Below, piece after piece: positions 1-11,399 of a DNA stretch of 64,000 nucleotides. The notes beneath the pieces are model-generated. The model was not told where the DNA came from, did no database searches, and saw only the letters and a program-made list of their open reading frames with translations. Every line of letters begins with the position of its first letter. The stretch's first letter is position 1. The position numbers and the translations under genes were made by a program. Origin of the DNA: Ctenosaura bakeri (taxonomy: Eukaryota; Chordata; Lepidosauria; Squamata; Iguanidae); assembly GCA_948474755.1 (NCBI GenBank), contig CAOLHI010001658.1, positions 124,001-188,000 on the forward strand, written 5' to 3'.

Positions 1-432
1 TACCAGATGTCAGGCATGCATCACTACTGCCCTCTGATGGAAGAAATCTGATGTGCTGAAATTGGCAATGCAATCCAGTTCTGGCTAAAGGTAATATTAC
101 ACATATAAACAATATTAAACATAATTTTTTCTCATTCCTCCACTGCATGAGGGAGATCTGAATTGGTGACAGCCACGCATCATTGCTGACATTTGGATGG
201 AATACAACTAAAATCAGTTACACAGATGTCAGCAGTAAACTGAAATATGTGGATAACTCCATCATTTCTTCTGAAAAATTAAAAGAAAAAAAGTTCTGCT
301 GGCAATCTAAAATCAGTGTTCCTGCCTATAGATCCTGTTTAAAGAGGATTTTGGATTCCGTTTCATCAAAAGGAAGCTTCATGGTGAAGACAAGTATCTT
401 GATCTGGTGGCTTCCTAGAAGGTGGTGACAAA

Positions 433-612
433 GGCCATTTCTGCACTAGACAGTTATAATGCTATTATTCCACTTTCAACATCCTATGGAATCCTGGGAT
501 TTGCAGTTTAGGGAGGGGCCTCAAAGGCTACTCCCTAAACTGCAAACCCCAGGACTCCATAGGATGCTGAAAGTGGAATAGCAGCACTATAACAGTCTAG
601 TGTGGAAATGGC
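433..612. mobile_element. Palindromic MITE, family A, copy 1
   Basis: A 180-bp near-perfect palindrome. The left arm (ggccatttctgcactagac, then ATTCCACTTTCAACATCC) reappears inverted at the right end (ggatgctgaaagtggaat, then gtctagtgtggaaatggcc). Related copies are at 18.9, 37.5 and, decayed, 49.1 kb. Length and structure fit a non-autonomous DNA transposon; the superfamily is not certain. It lies in the MYH15 intron past exon 4. Confidence 0.75.
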
Positions 613-644
613 CAAAGAGCTCCAGCAGCCTATACAACGAACCA

Positions 645-872
645 TCATGATACAGTGGCCTGAGAGTTGGACTTGGAGTGTTGAGTGTTAGGAGTGCAGA
701 TTTCGAATCCCCACTTAGCCACAGAAACCCACTGGGTGTCCTTCAGCAAGTCACACTCTTTCAGACTTAGAGGAAGGCAGTGTCAACCCTCCTTTGAAGA
801 AATCTTGCCAAGAAAACTCTGTGATAGGGTTATTGTGTGAGTTGACTTGAAGTCCCATAATGCATACCCAGA
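645..872 (+). mobile_element. tRNA-derived SINE
   Basis: Shows the squamate SINE pattern. There is a tRNA-like head with a B-box-like stretch (ttcgaatccccacttagcc), the linker aaacccactgggtg, the body aagtcacactctttcag, then ttgccaagaaaactctgtg. The copy is diverged and its tail is degraded. Confidence 0.75.
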
Positions 873-1298
873 GTCTCTAAGCAAACCAAAGCAACTTGTT
901 AGAAACCGCTTTGTGTGTGGATATCCCCTGCTGTTGAAGTCAATGGGGCAGCCTTCCCTAGTTTTCTTATAGGGGAGGATGGGAGCTGTTGTCCAATATT
1001 TTTGGAGGGCATTGGTTGGGAAAGGCTGCAGTGGGAAAACATATTTATAGGAGGATCACATAAACAATGGAGATCTGAGACATCACAAACTAGATTATGG
1101 TGTTTTAATATTTGGATTTGGCAGGAAGATTCTTGTGGAATTGGAAATTGTGCTCAAATTCCCTTAACAGCTGGGGGCAAAAATACCTGGCACATCTTTG
1201 TTTAGGAAAATGATTGACAAAATAACTAGATCTTCCTTATCTCTTCTGAATTGGCCAAAAGCAGATTTTTCTCTGCCCTAACTATGGATAAGATGGTG

Positions 1299-1321
1299 TG
1301 TCTGTTGTGTGTGTGTGTGTG
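1299..1321 (+). repeat. (GT)n microsatellite
   Basis: Short run of about ten GT units in a MYH15 intron; no further significance seen. Outside it, 1320-2640 is AT-rich intron in which nothing was recognised. Confidence 0.85.
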
Positions 1322-2494
1322 CACAAGGGAGTAGATTGCATTTTGAGGGGAGAGACACAGAAAAGTTTTATCAGTGGATGCTGGGATGAATTTCTCTGGT
1401 GAAATCATGTTACAATAGACTTGGTGCACTCTTTGAAGAGTAAGGCAGTGCCTCCACTTGAACTCAACTTGTAAATTTGTTAACCAACTTAAATATTTAA
1501 AAAGTCATCAGCAGCATCCAATGATCTCTTGCAAAAGAAATCAAACCCAGGCTTGTATTGTATCTGTGGAACTGCTCATCATTCATCAATGTTGGGAGGG
1601 CTCAATGATAAGTGCTGTGGCTGATAAATGCTGACCATCACTAAAAATGATCTCAGCTGTTCTCCTTCTCTTTCTCCTTGGAGATCAATCATATTTTCAC
1701 AAAGGCCAAAAACATTTTCAGACCATAATCCCATCACAACAATTCCGAAAGGAAGCAAATGCAGTTTAGATGGAGACTTAATATCTACTTCTGAAGATGG
1801 AATACTATGACAATGTAAACAAGAATTGAAGATTTTTTTTTAAAAAAAAAATGAAATAAGGATACAGATCCCATGGTAGTTTGGGATGCAAGTAAAGCTT
1901 ATATGACAGGACAATTTAGAAAAAAAAATAGAATAAAATTCCAGATTGGAAAAAAAGGAAAGCAAGAAAGAGTAGACAAGATACAAAACCTGGAGAAAGC
2001 ACTTAAATAAATGTTGAAGTAAATATCCATTAAATCTCCATCTAAACTGTGTTTGTGCCATTTTCAGTAGTGTTCTGGTGAGATTACAGTCTGAAGCATC
2101 AATGACAGAAAAATGGATTGTTAAAGGATTGCTGAATTAGCCCAAATTGCAAAGCTAACATGGATTTCAAAGGATAAGTCAATTGAAGATCCTAAAAAAA
2201 AAAAGATTAAAAACTGTTTTTGGACTTTTTTGAGCAATAAGAGATCTAACAATGCAGTAATTTGTAATTATGGTTACTGGTAATTCTAGTAGGATTCATT
2301 AATTGGATCAGTAATGACAGAATATTTTTTTAAAATTTATTTTTGGTGTTTCAGCAAGTCAGTGTTTAGTGTTTTAGTTAGTTAGTGTTCAGCATTTTTA
2401 CAGTGTTTTAGTTTTTCTTTTCCTCTTTCTGCTTTTTCCCCCTGAATGTATATTTCTTTGATTGTGAATTAGATTGATTGTGTAAGAAAACAGA

Positions 2495-2530
2495 ATATAC
2501 ACACACACACACAAACATACACACACACAC
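2495..2530 (+). repeat. (AC)n microsatellite, interrupted
   Basis: ACACACAC run interrupted by aaacat, about 35 bp, in the MYH15 intron left of exon 4. Confidence 0.85.
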
Positions 2531-2741
2531 CAGCAATTCTATGCACTTTATCCCAAATATGAGTGCTGCTAAAATTCATAGTTCTGCTTGTCTGCTGAAT
2601 ACTATCTGCTCTTTATAAAGCACTTAAATGTGTTTTCCAGTAGGTTCTCTTCTCAGTGTGTGACAAATTCTTCTCCTTTTTATCAGAGAGCATGAATCAG
2701 TTGTTTAAATAAGGAGCATGTGGGTACATAACATTACTTAC

Positions 2742-2898
2742 TACGCAGCATGTCATGGTATGCATTATCTGCAATGGAGAAGATGTGGGGAGGAGCCTCT
2801 GAACGTCTTTTGCCCTTATAAGCAGCAACAACTTCTGATTTGTAGACAGGAAGCCATTTGTAGGGGTTTATTGTCACACAGAAGAGACCTGAGTAAGT
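2742..2898 (-). CDS. MYH15: MYH15 coding exon 4 (start of motor core)
   Basis: 157 nt, the standard length of this exon in sarcomeric myosin genes, from a TTTCTAG acceptor to a GTAAGT donor. It begins [19 protein letters not shown] and continues with [19 protein letters not shown]. The first stretch is motor-domain core just before the P-loop. The following 28-nt exon of the family (NRENQSxLI) was searched for in 1-2741 and not found, so it is probably beyond the left edge. Confidence 0.95.
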
Positions 2899-5800
2899 CT
2901 AGAAAGGAAACAAAGAAACCATGAAGAACCTTAATAAAGATTGAAAGGAAAGCTTGGAAATCTCCTTAAAAAAATTCTTGCAGTTATAATTCCAAGGTCT
3001 CCCCCTCCCCTAATACCATTATAGATACAAACTGTACAAAGTAACTCTTGAACTACTTTAATGTTACATTCAAAAAACATCTAAATACTACAAGCTTTGG
3101 TTTTTGCTACAAAACACTGAATGCTTTGAGACAATAGAAACATCATCTGGCTATTTTTTTAAAAAAAAACAAGAACTGCAGTAATAAATACAGCAGCCAA
3201 CAGCAACATTTACTCTTTCTGGGTGTCTCCCTTAATACACTAGTGCATGGTTCACCAACATACAGTTCCAAGCAACCTCCCCCAACAATAAAATGTTGCA
3301 TTCAGCATCACACAGTGTTTGCACAGGAATCAATATTGGTTAAACATGGTATACAGCTCCTCTTTCAATTTGGGCTGGGTATGCTGTGTGCTAGCATTCT
3401 CCAACCTGCTCCAAACGTTCAGGACTGGAGAATTATGGAAGTTGCAGTCCAATATACCCAGAGGGTCATAGACTAGGCAGGTAGCCCAGTGTTCACCATA
3501 AATATACCAATTCTGCATCGAGGTAAGCCAAACTTTGCACTAAAAATGAAATTAAAAAAAAAAAAAACTTCTGCAGGTTTGCCAAAGAGGAGGACGGTGG
3601 GAATAAAACAAATTCTAGAGATTCCAGGAGGGACAAGGACCTTGACCCTCAGTGTGTCCCAGGAAGCCTGGATTAGACTCAGAGGCTAGAAGTTCCAATG
3701 TATAATCTCTTTAGTATGTCCAAGTCAACATACATTTTCATTTCGTCCTCTTAACTGTTAGCATATTAGTTCTTGTCTTTCCTCTTTTTCTTAGTAGCCA
3801 AACCATCTTTTGAGAGACAGCATGATATAGTGGTTAGAGTGTTAGACTAGAAGTTCAGGAGCCCAGGTTTCAATCCCTGCCCAGCTATGGAAGCCCACTT
3901 GGGCAAGTCACATTTTCTCAACCTCAGAGGAAGGCAATGGAGAACTGCCATGAATAAATCTTGTTATAGAAAACCCTACAGTAGGGTCACCACAAGTCAG
4001 ATTTGAATGCATATAACAACAACACATCTTCTAAAAACATGCCAAGGGGGAAGTATGTCCTATGAATATGGGACATTTCCAAATTGGTAACTAATCTAGA
4101 ATTTGTTTTTGGACTAGCTGTAGATACTGGCTGTAGATAAAGAAGAAGGTTTAATCCAAGCTATTTACAAACAATAAATGACTCTTACATAGATCATCCA
4201 GTTTGTATAACGTCTCTTCAAATTATACAGCACAGAGGCCTCATTGAGGTGAGTCAGCATAGCCATATCTTCAATCATGTCAAACTTTGGGGGATTCATC
4301 TGTTGAACATCATCTTCCTTCACCGTCACTGTCTGGAAGAAAATAATGGAGAGCACTGAGATTTCCACTAAACTGTTGGTCCTGTGTGAACAGAGAGCCC
4401 ATCTTTAATATAAACCAGTGCTAAGACATATTTTCAGGCTTGGATTGCCTACAAAAGAAAATGGAAATGAAACACTTTACAATTGCCTTAAATGACAGGT
4501 CTCTTGGGATAACCAGCTATCGAAAGGAAACTGTTGCTTAAACGGTTGGAATTTTTGCCACCTACTGTTGACAGCAGTAGCATTGGGTTTCAGACCCCAT
4601 TGAGGACAATGACTATCTTAAAAGAGAAGGGTGAAATGACAAAACTTAGAGAATGGATGTGATAAGCAAAGTACCATCTGTTTTTCCCAGCTTAGGTCAA
4701 GAAAGGTTGACTTGAAGCTGTTACACATTAAATCAGTAAACACAGCAGAAAATGTGCAAGAATGCCTTTCCCAAACTGGAGTCCTCTGAATGTGTTAGAC
4801 ACATCTAGAGGGTAGCAGGTTGGGATAGGGTCATCTTTTAAAAAAATAATAGTCACATGAATATTGTTCACAATGATTTATCAGGTGATTATCAACAATT
4901 ATTAAGCTTCCAGTCATGTGGCTTTGTGTATATGTGTGACCATGTATTTACACATTTTTAAAAGCATATTTTCGTGTGCTTTTACTGTAAAATGGGGGTT
5001 GGTAAAGCATGGCGGTGAAGCCACCAGTAGCCCACAAGGCTGTTTTTGTAGCTTGCAACTGCTCCAGCCTCCTCAGATTGCTTCTTTTCTGCCCTTCCAT
5101 AAAGAGTGAATTCCAACCCAACACGCTGATGGCTCTATCAATCCATTATAACAGCTATTGCTGGCTCCTGGGGGTTGTAGGTGGATATGACATGAGGTTT
5201 GCCCTAGAATCAGCATGGTGTAGTGTTTTGAGCATTGGACTATGATCTTGAAGACTGGGGTTTGATTCCCTGCTCAGCCACGGAAACCCTCTGGGTGATC
5301 TTGGGTGCATCACACACACAGAGCCCCAGAAAACTCTGTGATAGGTTCCCCTTAGGGTTGCCATAAGTCAGAAATGACTGGAAGGCACACAGCAAGAAAA
5401 CATGAGAGAATTCTAAGTACCCTCCTTAAATTGCAAACCCTAGAATTTCACAGGATGGAACTATGACCATTAAAGTAGAATTTAATGAGGTGCCTGTATG
5501 AGTATGGAAGGATCCCTGAAAGTCTTTTTCATCTATTCAGTAGGTTGCCACTCCCTGCCTATGCTGTCTAGAATTTTTACCCATTTTTCAAAATCAAAAG
5601 CAGATTGTTGCCATTTGCTCCACCACCACCATTTTCAGCAGTTTGGCCACGGAGAAGAATCACAGGACAAGGAAACTCACCTCTGGGCCTGCTACAGTTG
5701 CCCATTCAGCTATCCAATTTCTTCAGCTTTTAAACAAAGGTGATACAAAAACAAGCTGAAGGCCTTGCTCACATATTCAATCCCTACACAATGCAAAATG

Positions 5801-8800
5801 GATTTTGGAATTGTCTGAAGCTGCCAGGAAGACCTGAGCCCTGGTGAAGTCATAAGGAAAAGCCATCTTTGTGAACTGAGGCCTCTGTGTGACTCTCCAG
5901 TGTACAGTCATTCCAGCTGTCATGAAAATAGGGTGGAAGGAGGCTGCCAATCCCATCTGTTTCACAAAATTAAGGCAGCTCCTGGACAGCTGTGCAGAGT
6001 CCAATTTTTGCCACGTGTCCTCCATGGGTCATACCAGAGCAACACGATGCATCAGAAGTGTCAAGAAGTCACATCCAGTTGCCATTTTTGGCTGAGTTTC
6101 AGCTGGAAAAATGGCCTTGGAGGGATTGGGTTAAGAATTCTGTGGCTGGAAAGGGTAAGCAAAATCTTCTAGCAGCTTTCTTCCATTTTGTATGACTTGG
6201 AGGGTAAAAATTTGACCCCAAGTTGCCCAGACTATTCCTTAAAATTGGTGGGGGCAGGTTTTAAAGGACTTTTGGGGGCATATACTATCCACAAGCATCA
6301 TTTTTCAATTGTATGTAGGCACCAGTTTGAGAACCAAGGTGGTATAGTGGTTTGAGAGTTGGATTATGACCCTGGAGACCAGGGTTCAATTCTGCACTCA
6401 GCCATGGAAACCCACTGGGTGACCTTGGGCATGTCACACTCTCTCAGCCCCAGAAAATCCCATGATTAGGTTCACATTAGGGTCACTGTAAGTCGGATAT
6501 TACGCAAAGGCACATAACAAAAATCAGTTAATTCAAAGGGGATCTCTATATGATCATGCCCAGGCTCTGAGTCTGGTAGCCACACATGCTTCTGCAGCAA
6601 TTTCATGAGGGCTTCTGACAATGAGATTTTGCCCAGAGCTGAGACCTTACAGATGTTGTTGGACTCTAGCACCCACCAGCCCCATAATGCCTGGCCTATG
6701 GCAAGAAAGGCAGTAGAAACAGTAGCTCATCAATAGCTGGAGGGCCACAGGTTGCCCACCCCTGGTTTAGCTTTATGCCATGGATTCAAAGGATGACATG
6801 TCTGTGCAAAAAAATAACTGAACATGCAGCTGGACTAGTTCCCACTGCTGAAGATACAAACCTCTGTTGTTGTTGTTGTCGTCGTTGTCCTCATTGTGTG
6901 CCTTAAAGTCATTTCTGACTCATGGTGACCCTAAGGCAAGCCTATCACAACTTGGCAAGAGTTGTTCAGAGGGGGTTTGCATTTGCCTTCCTCTGAGGCT
7001 GAGAGAATATGACTTGCCCAAGATCACCCAGTAGGTTTCCATGGCCCAGCAGGGATTTGAACCTGATCTCCCAATATCAAACCACTGTACCATGCTTACT
7101 TTCACATAAACTTCTGTTCAGTTTTAAAAAGAAGCTTGCCTCTTCAGTTGTACTAGTGGAATCATTTATGATGAAAACAGCCTTAAAATCTCAAGCTGTA
7201 TATGTAGTTCTCTTTGGTATTTGCCTGTCCCTTCCCTGAATTGCAACTTCTTTCCCTTTAAATGATTCTAGCCTATGTTTTGTATGCAGCAAAACTTGTT
7301 TCTCTGCCCCCATTATGTCTGATAAGTTTTGCTGTTGTGACTAGTCTAAACAGAGTGGAGATTCCTTACCTTCCCATCTGTAGTCTCAACAGTGACTTTG
7401 CCACCGCCAGTTTCTCTTATCTCGCCTTCAACATAAGCTACCTTATCATCTGGAATCCAGCATTTCTTCTTCCCTAGAAAATAAAAGGATGTCTTCATTG
7501 TAGTGCAAACACACTCAGTATTTAACAAATAACAGCTAAATCACAATAATAATGATTTTATGTAATGATATTTAATTTCATATAATAAGACCATTTTCTT
7601 AACTTAAAGCACTTTGTAGGCCCAGTAATGCCTCCTAAAACCCAGTGAAGTAAGACAGTGTTATCATTATATTGAAAGCCTCAAAAAGTTACTTTCTGGA
7701 TTCCAAGTCATTATTTTTTTATTTCTAGTACGGCTAGAGGACTGTTGGTGCTATAGTCCAAAAAAGAAACTTTTTCAAGTTCTGTCATAACCTTCAACAT
7801 TTCACAGATGAAAAGTGAGAAACATGTGGCCAAGCAACATTGGAGTGTGGCCAAGACAGCAAAAGTTATTATTGAGGAAGAACACTCAAGCTAAGAGAGG
7901 CTGCAGCAGTTTGCTTTTGCCTAAGTCTACTGGGAAGGGCAAGATTCAGCCCTCTCATCTCCTCTCCTCACTGCTCAGTTAATTGAGTGCAAACTCCCTT
8001 CGCACTGAATCCAATTTGCAAGAACTGAAGTAAACTGAACATGAAGTGGGGAAGCTGGAGAAAGAGAGAGAAACCAGGATATTTTAAAAGCAGCTAGAAA
8101 AGTGGGTTGACAGAAGATCAATCAGGACTGTCCCTGCCAGACTGGAAGAGTTGCAGCAAATGAGCTCTGCCTGTTTTACAGAAGAGGAGGGTGCTGAAGC
8201 TGAGAGAAGTTTTCCTAAGGCTACCGAGTGAATTAATAGCTTGTGTGAGTTTTTTAATCCAACATATTTCAGGTTATACCTCCTAGCTCCTGACTGTTCT
8301 ACTATACTCCCCTATGCCTTTCCAAGCTAAGGCCCTTTTTTGCACCTTACCTGGTGCTGCTGGTGTCACGTTGGGATCACGCAAAAAGTGTCATCCAGGA
8401 GGCACTCACGTCTCCTCCACTTCCCCTCTGCACCAGCTCCGTGTGTCAGCACTCCGCCCCTTCCTTCTACAGTGCAGCCAGGTACTTTCCCAGGCTGCGC
8501 TGGGGGAGGAAGTACAATGACCACACATCCAGAGCCTCCATGCACAAGGTGAGTGCATGTGGGGCACAAGAGGGACATGCAATCGCACATAATTTTCGGC
8601 TATGAGCTGAAAATGATATAATGTGTGATCACCACCTAATGGCCTCAAGAGCATTGAACGACTGCGAGGACATCATGTGGAACGGTCCTTTCAGTTGCGT
8701 GACACTCTCAAGGCCATTTCGCAACAGGACTGGCGTGCGAAAAGGGCCTAAGAAGGAACAATCTGAGATTGCTTGACCCAGCAATAATTCAGTGACTATA

Positions 8801-11023
8801 TCTACAAATGGAACTACTACTATTATTCTATTTGGTGCATTTCTAGTTCTCAAACAAAATCTGAGCTTGGCGGTAACAACTGTGTGCTTGCGTATGTCTT
8901 TCATACATGTATTTCATAGGATTTTCTTAGACAAGGAATACTCAGAGGTGGTTTTGCCAGTTCCTTCCTCATAATTAATTATTTTCCACAGTAAGTAAGA
9001 GATAACTAAATTTCATTACAATTTTCACATGGTGAAGAATACTTTTTACTTTTTCCCAGTGTTAGCTTTTATGGCTACTTTTATATTAACAGTGTATATG
9101 TCCTCACTGTTTAGGTGTGTTTGTAGCACAAGTCAGTGGCTTGTGGCATTTTGGTGGATTTTTTAAAAAATAAATAAATAAATAAAATACCGATATTAGT
9201 TATTTTTGTATAATGAAAAAATAGTTTTACAAAGTATACCAATATGAGTGCATCTGTAACTGTAACTAAAAGGGAGCTCAGAACTGCAATTGCTTTCCAA
9301 ACTCTGAAAAAAAATGGATACAAACATGCAAATCATGGATCACACAAGCTTCATACAGTTTGAGTCATTTTTATGTCTTTCTCCCTTCTCTTGTAAAAGT
9401 TTCCTTATTACTTTAAAACACATATAACTCAGTTGTAGAGCATTTTATTTCTGAACTGCATAGAAATAAACAACTTCAAATTGAAAATTGACTCAAGGAT
9501 GTCTGAATACATCATCCCAATGCACCACTCCTATGGAACAGGTTTTAGATGCCAGATGCCTTCTACAATGCCAATCTCACTCACAGTATAGTAAATGACC
9601 CTGATTGTTTCTAGTCCCCTTATACACTTGGGATCACATTTCAAATTATGTGGTTTTGAGGTCATTTTTCATGCTTAGAAAGCACTCCACCAGGTCCCTA
9701 TGTATTCCTTTTGATGTCTATAAACATGTGCTGAGAAGAGAGGGACATGTATCACACACATGCAAAAAAATAATTATATTTTCCAGATACGCTGTGGTAA
9801 TTGCCTGGAGGTCAGAGGCTTATTCATCTTCAGCATATTCCATTCACTAAGAACTATATATATGGTTTAGAACAGCCAGCTATGAGAAGCTGAGGAGCTG
9901 CTATACTATTTATAAATAATGCAGCTACTCCTTATTCTTACAGAATATTGCTGGCCATTTACAGATATTATTGGTATTATACCAACCTTTATAGATCGTT
10001 CCATATCTAACAATGAAGCAAGCCACAGCATTATAACTTTTCTTGCTAGAACTTGATGTCAGAATAATCACAAAATGGACAGGGCGGGGGGAGATCTTTT
10101 GCCAAATATAAATGGAATGCTTGTCAATTAAATATCCATATTATGGTTTGCTAACTGCTGTCAAGTTGACTTCGAGTTATAGTGACCCTATGGATAGGAT
10201 ATCTCCAGGTTGCCATATCAGCAACCAGCCTGCCCAGGTCTTGCAGATTCAGGGACTGATTGATTGATTGATTATTGAGTCTATCTATCTGTAATGTGGT
10301 CTTTCCTTTTTCCTACTGCCTTCTGGGTTACCTAGCATTTTTTTCCCGTGAGTTGTGTATTCTTATGATATGACCAAGTATCATAGCCTCAGTACTTTAA
10401 AACAAAGATTAAAAACAATGCAGCACAATTTTTTAAAAAACTGTTTCTGTCGTTAACAATCAATTTCCAAAGGCTAACTGGAATTGAAACATATTCACTT
10501 GCCATAAAAAAGACAGCAAAGAAGGAACCATCCTAACTCCTGGGAAGGGAGTTCAGACTCTGAGAGCAGCCACAGAGAAGGCACTTGACCAAGTTCCTAC
10601 CAAATGTGTTTCTGAAGGCCGTGGGATTGAGAAAAGTGCCTTCCCTGAAAATCTGAGAGCTCAGGCAGGCTGAAATGGAAATGTACAGTCCTCCAAATAG
10701 CCTGAGTCTGAGCCATATCATGGTACAGATCAACATGGTTGCCTGTTACCTTTGGCCTCTAAGTGGGGACGTGGCTATGGGGAGTGGTGTAATTAGAACC
10801 TCACTTCAAAATTTACCATTACAATACTGTACTGTTAAAAGGAATGTCTGTCTTATCTAAGTAAGTACCATATCCACCAATTCAGATCTACCAGTTTAAA
10901 CTAATTGTTCAAATCAAGATATGGTGGCTTACCATCAAAGGCCACAGTCTGCAATACCATTATCTCTTTATCACTTTTTCGGAGGAAGGGTGCAGCTTCC
11001 CCGAATTCAGACATGTCCATCAT
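2742..11023 (-). CDS. MYH15: MYH15, myosin heavy chain 15, 5' part of gene (four coding exons, partial)
   Basis: Seen: four minus-strand exons (11023-10933, 7473-7370, 4332-4189, 2898-2742) join in phase (91+104+144+157 nt) into the first 165 residues of a class II myosin heavy chain. They contain the SH3-like N-terminal domain, the family sequence [17 protein letters not shown] and the start of the motor ([17 protein letters not shown]). The ATP-binding P-loop exon lies off the left edge. Known: such heavy chains form dimeric thick-filament motors in striated muscle. MYH15 is an ancient, slow-type paralogue. Inference: the N-terminus beginning [16 protein letters not shown] and the position next to CIP2A favour MYH15 over MYH7B, MYH6 and MYH7. 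The reading frame is intact in every exon seen, so the gene is probably functional. Introns of 1.3-3.5 kb hold SINEs and MITEs. The promoter and any 5' untranslated exon upstream were not identified. Confidence 0.9.
3813..4027 (+). mobile_element. tRNA-derived SINE in MYH15 intron
   Basis: Complete copy: head (agcatgatatagtggttag), B-box-like ggtttcaatccctgcccagc, body ending caccacaagtcag, and tail ataacaacaacac. The ACAACA tail marks the 3' end. Confidence 0.85.
4189..4332 (-). CDS. MYH15: MYH15 coding exon 3
   Basis: Exactly 144 nt and phase 0 at both ends, as in other sarcomeric myosin genes. The acceptor is CTTCCAG and the donor GTAAG. It encodes [37 protein letters not shown] and ends RRYTNWMIY, the junction between the N-terminal barrel and the motor core. 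Confidence 0.95.
5205..5400 (+). mobile_element. tRNA-derived SINE in MYH15 intron
   Basis: Head atcagcatggtgtagtg, B box ggggtttgattccctgctc, body ccatggaaacc variants, 3' part gttgccataagtcagaaatg and tail gaaggcacacagcaag. Full length with a moderately diverged tail. Confidence 0.88.
6328..6522 (+). mobile_element. tRNA-derived SINE in MYH15 intron
   Basis: Contains gtggtatagtggtttgag, cagggttcaattctgcactc, aaacccactgggtgacctt and the tail aaaggcacataacaa. Full length. Confidence 0.88.
6651..6770. mobile_element. MITE, family B (palindromic, hAT-like)
   Basis: Left side agatgttgttggactctagc, right side agctggagggccacaggttg. These are the two ends of a common reptile palindromic element that places a pair of opposed 'ttggactacaactcccat' motifs between ccagatgtt/aacatctgg-like ends. 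Strongly decayed. The superfamily assignment is by recognition only. Confidence 0.5.
6865..7095 (-). mobile_element. tRNA-derived SINE, minus strand
   Basis: Reads in reverse: (ttg)n tail complement at the left, then gtcatttctgactcatggtg, cccagtaggtttccatggcc, and the head complement caaaccactgtaccatgct at the right. Retains the longer central segment (gttgttcagagggggtttgc) missing from several other copies here. Confidence 0.88.
7370..7473 (-). CDS. MYH15: MYH15 coding exon 2 (SH3-like N-terminal domain)
   Basis: 104-nt exon between a TTTTCTAG acceptor and a GTAAGG donor. The frame continues from the previous exon (G+GG = Gly) to read [18 protein letters not shown] and ends [13 protein letters not shown]. 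This is the myosin N-terminal SH3-like beta barrel. Together with the preceding exon it covers the region that is one 202-nt exon in MYH7-type genes, so here that exon is divided. Confidence 0.92.
8331..8748. mobile_element. Non-autonomous DNA transposon, PIF/Harbinger-like, copy 1
   Basis: Terminal inverted repeats (left ggcccttttttgcac, right gtgcgaaaagggcc) flanked on both sides by TAA (8328-8330, 8749-8751). A 3-bp TAA duplication is typical of PIF/Harbinger. The interior is GC-rich and also resembles the 25.3-kb copy (ccttccttctacagtgcagcc against ctcttccttctgcagtgcagcc). Short overlapping open frames in it are compositional and are not genes. Confidence 0.65.
10148..10400 (-). mobile_element. 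BovB/RTE-like LINE 3' fragment, minus strand
   Basis: Decayed sequence with recognisable motifs shared with the 30.6-kb fragment: agttatagtgaccctatgg, cccaggtcttgcag, ctactgccttctgggttacc, cttatgatatgaccaagta. In reverse these correspond to the C-terminal end of an RTE-type reverse transcriptase ORF. An ATTG tetranucleotide run (10256-10274) interrupts it. Confidence 0.5.
10933..11023 (-). CDS. MYH15: MYH15 first coding exon with start codon
   Basis: The exon runs from an acceptor (CTCTTCAG, exon from 11036) through a 13-nt 5' UTR into two adjacent ATGs (11023-11021 and 11020-11018). The second gives [12 protein letters not shown], matching where MYH15 orthologues start, so 11020 is the more likely conserved start. 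Scanning ribosomes would meet the 11023 ATG first (context CCAAGATGA), adding one methionine. The exon ends after GATG at a GTAAGC donor and leaves one base for the next exon. An acceptor so close to the ATG means at least one non-coding exon lies upstream (to the right). Confidence 0.88.
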
Positions 11024-11204
11024 CTTGGCAGGTAAGCTGAAGAGTGTATTCCCAAAAGAGAAATAAAGCACACTAGCCTGCAACAACAAAATGATGAAAT
11101 ATACAGCTGTTAAAGGTAGAGGGATATAACATACTTTGTCAAAATACCTATGTCCTGGTGGATTTAACATGACTGCTGTTCAAGTACCTCTATCCCACAG
11201 AACC

Positions 11205-11282
11205 TACACAGCTTTTTAATTGTATCTATGTTATATCCTGCCTCGAGCCCTGGGGAGAGGGGGGTAACAAAGAAAAATTTTA

Positions 11283-11330
<48 letters not shown>

Positions 11331-11335
11331 GTGGG
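11205..11335 (+). mobile_element. L2-like LINE 3' end with (ATT)n tail
   Basis: ttatatcctgcctcgagccc and tggggagaggggggtaac are the 3' end of a reptile L2-type LINE (compare 18.1 kb). About 16 ATT units (11281-11330) follow and are probably expanded from the element's tail. This copy lies just upstream of the first MYH15 coding exon. Confidence 0.65.
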
Positions 11336-11399
11336 ATAACTATCCTTATTGGAGAAAGAACACTACTCGTGGATGAGATTAAAAGTACTGCAACCATTA

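Noticed and set aside
645..872. tRNA gene signal from the A/B-box-like sequence
   Set aside because: The same head plus linker, body and ACAACA tail recurs many times in the window, so these are SINEs rather than tRNA genes.
2685..2712. Possible 28-nt myosin exon (NRENQSMLI) left of exon 4
   Set aside because: Only ATG-CTC of the expected sequence matches, with an in-frame stop and no splice sites.
8314..8654. Five overlapping open frames of 68-83 codons on both strands
   Set aside because: They coincide with a GC-rich MITE whose second copy is at 25.3 kb; low stop density is due to composition.
11281..11397. Poly-Asn and poly-Leu open frames at 11.2-11.4 kb
   Set aside because: They are translations of the (ATT)n microsatellite after an L2 3' end.
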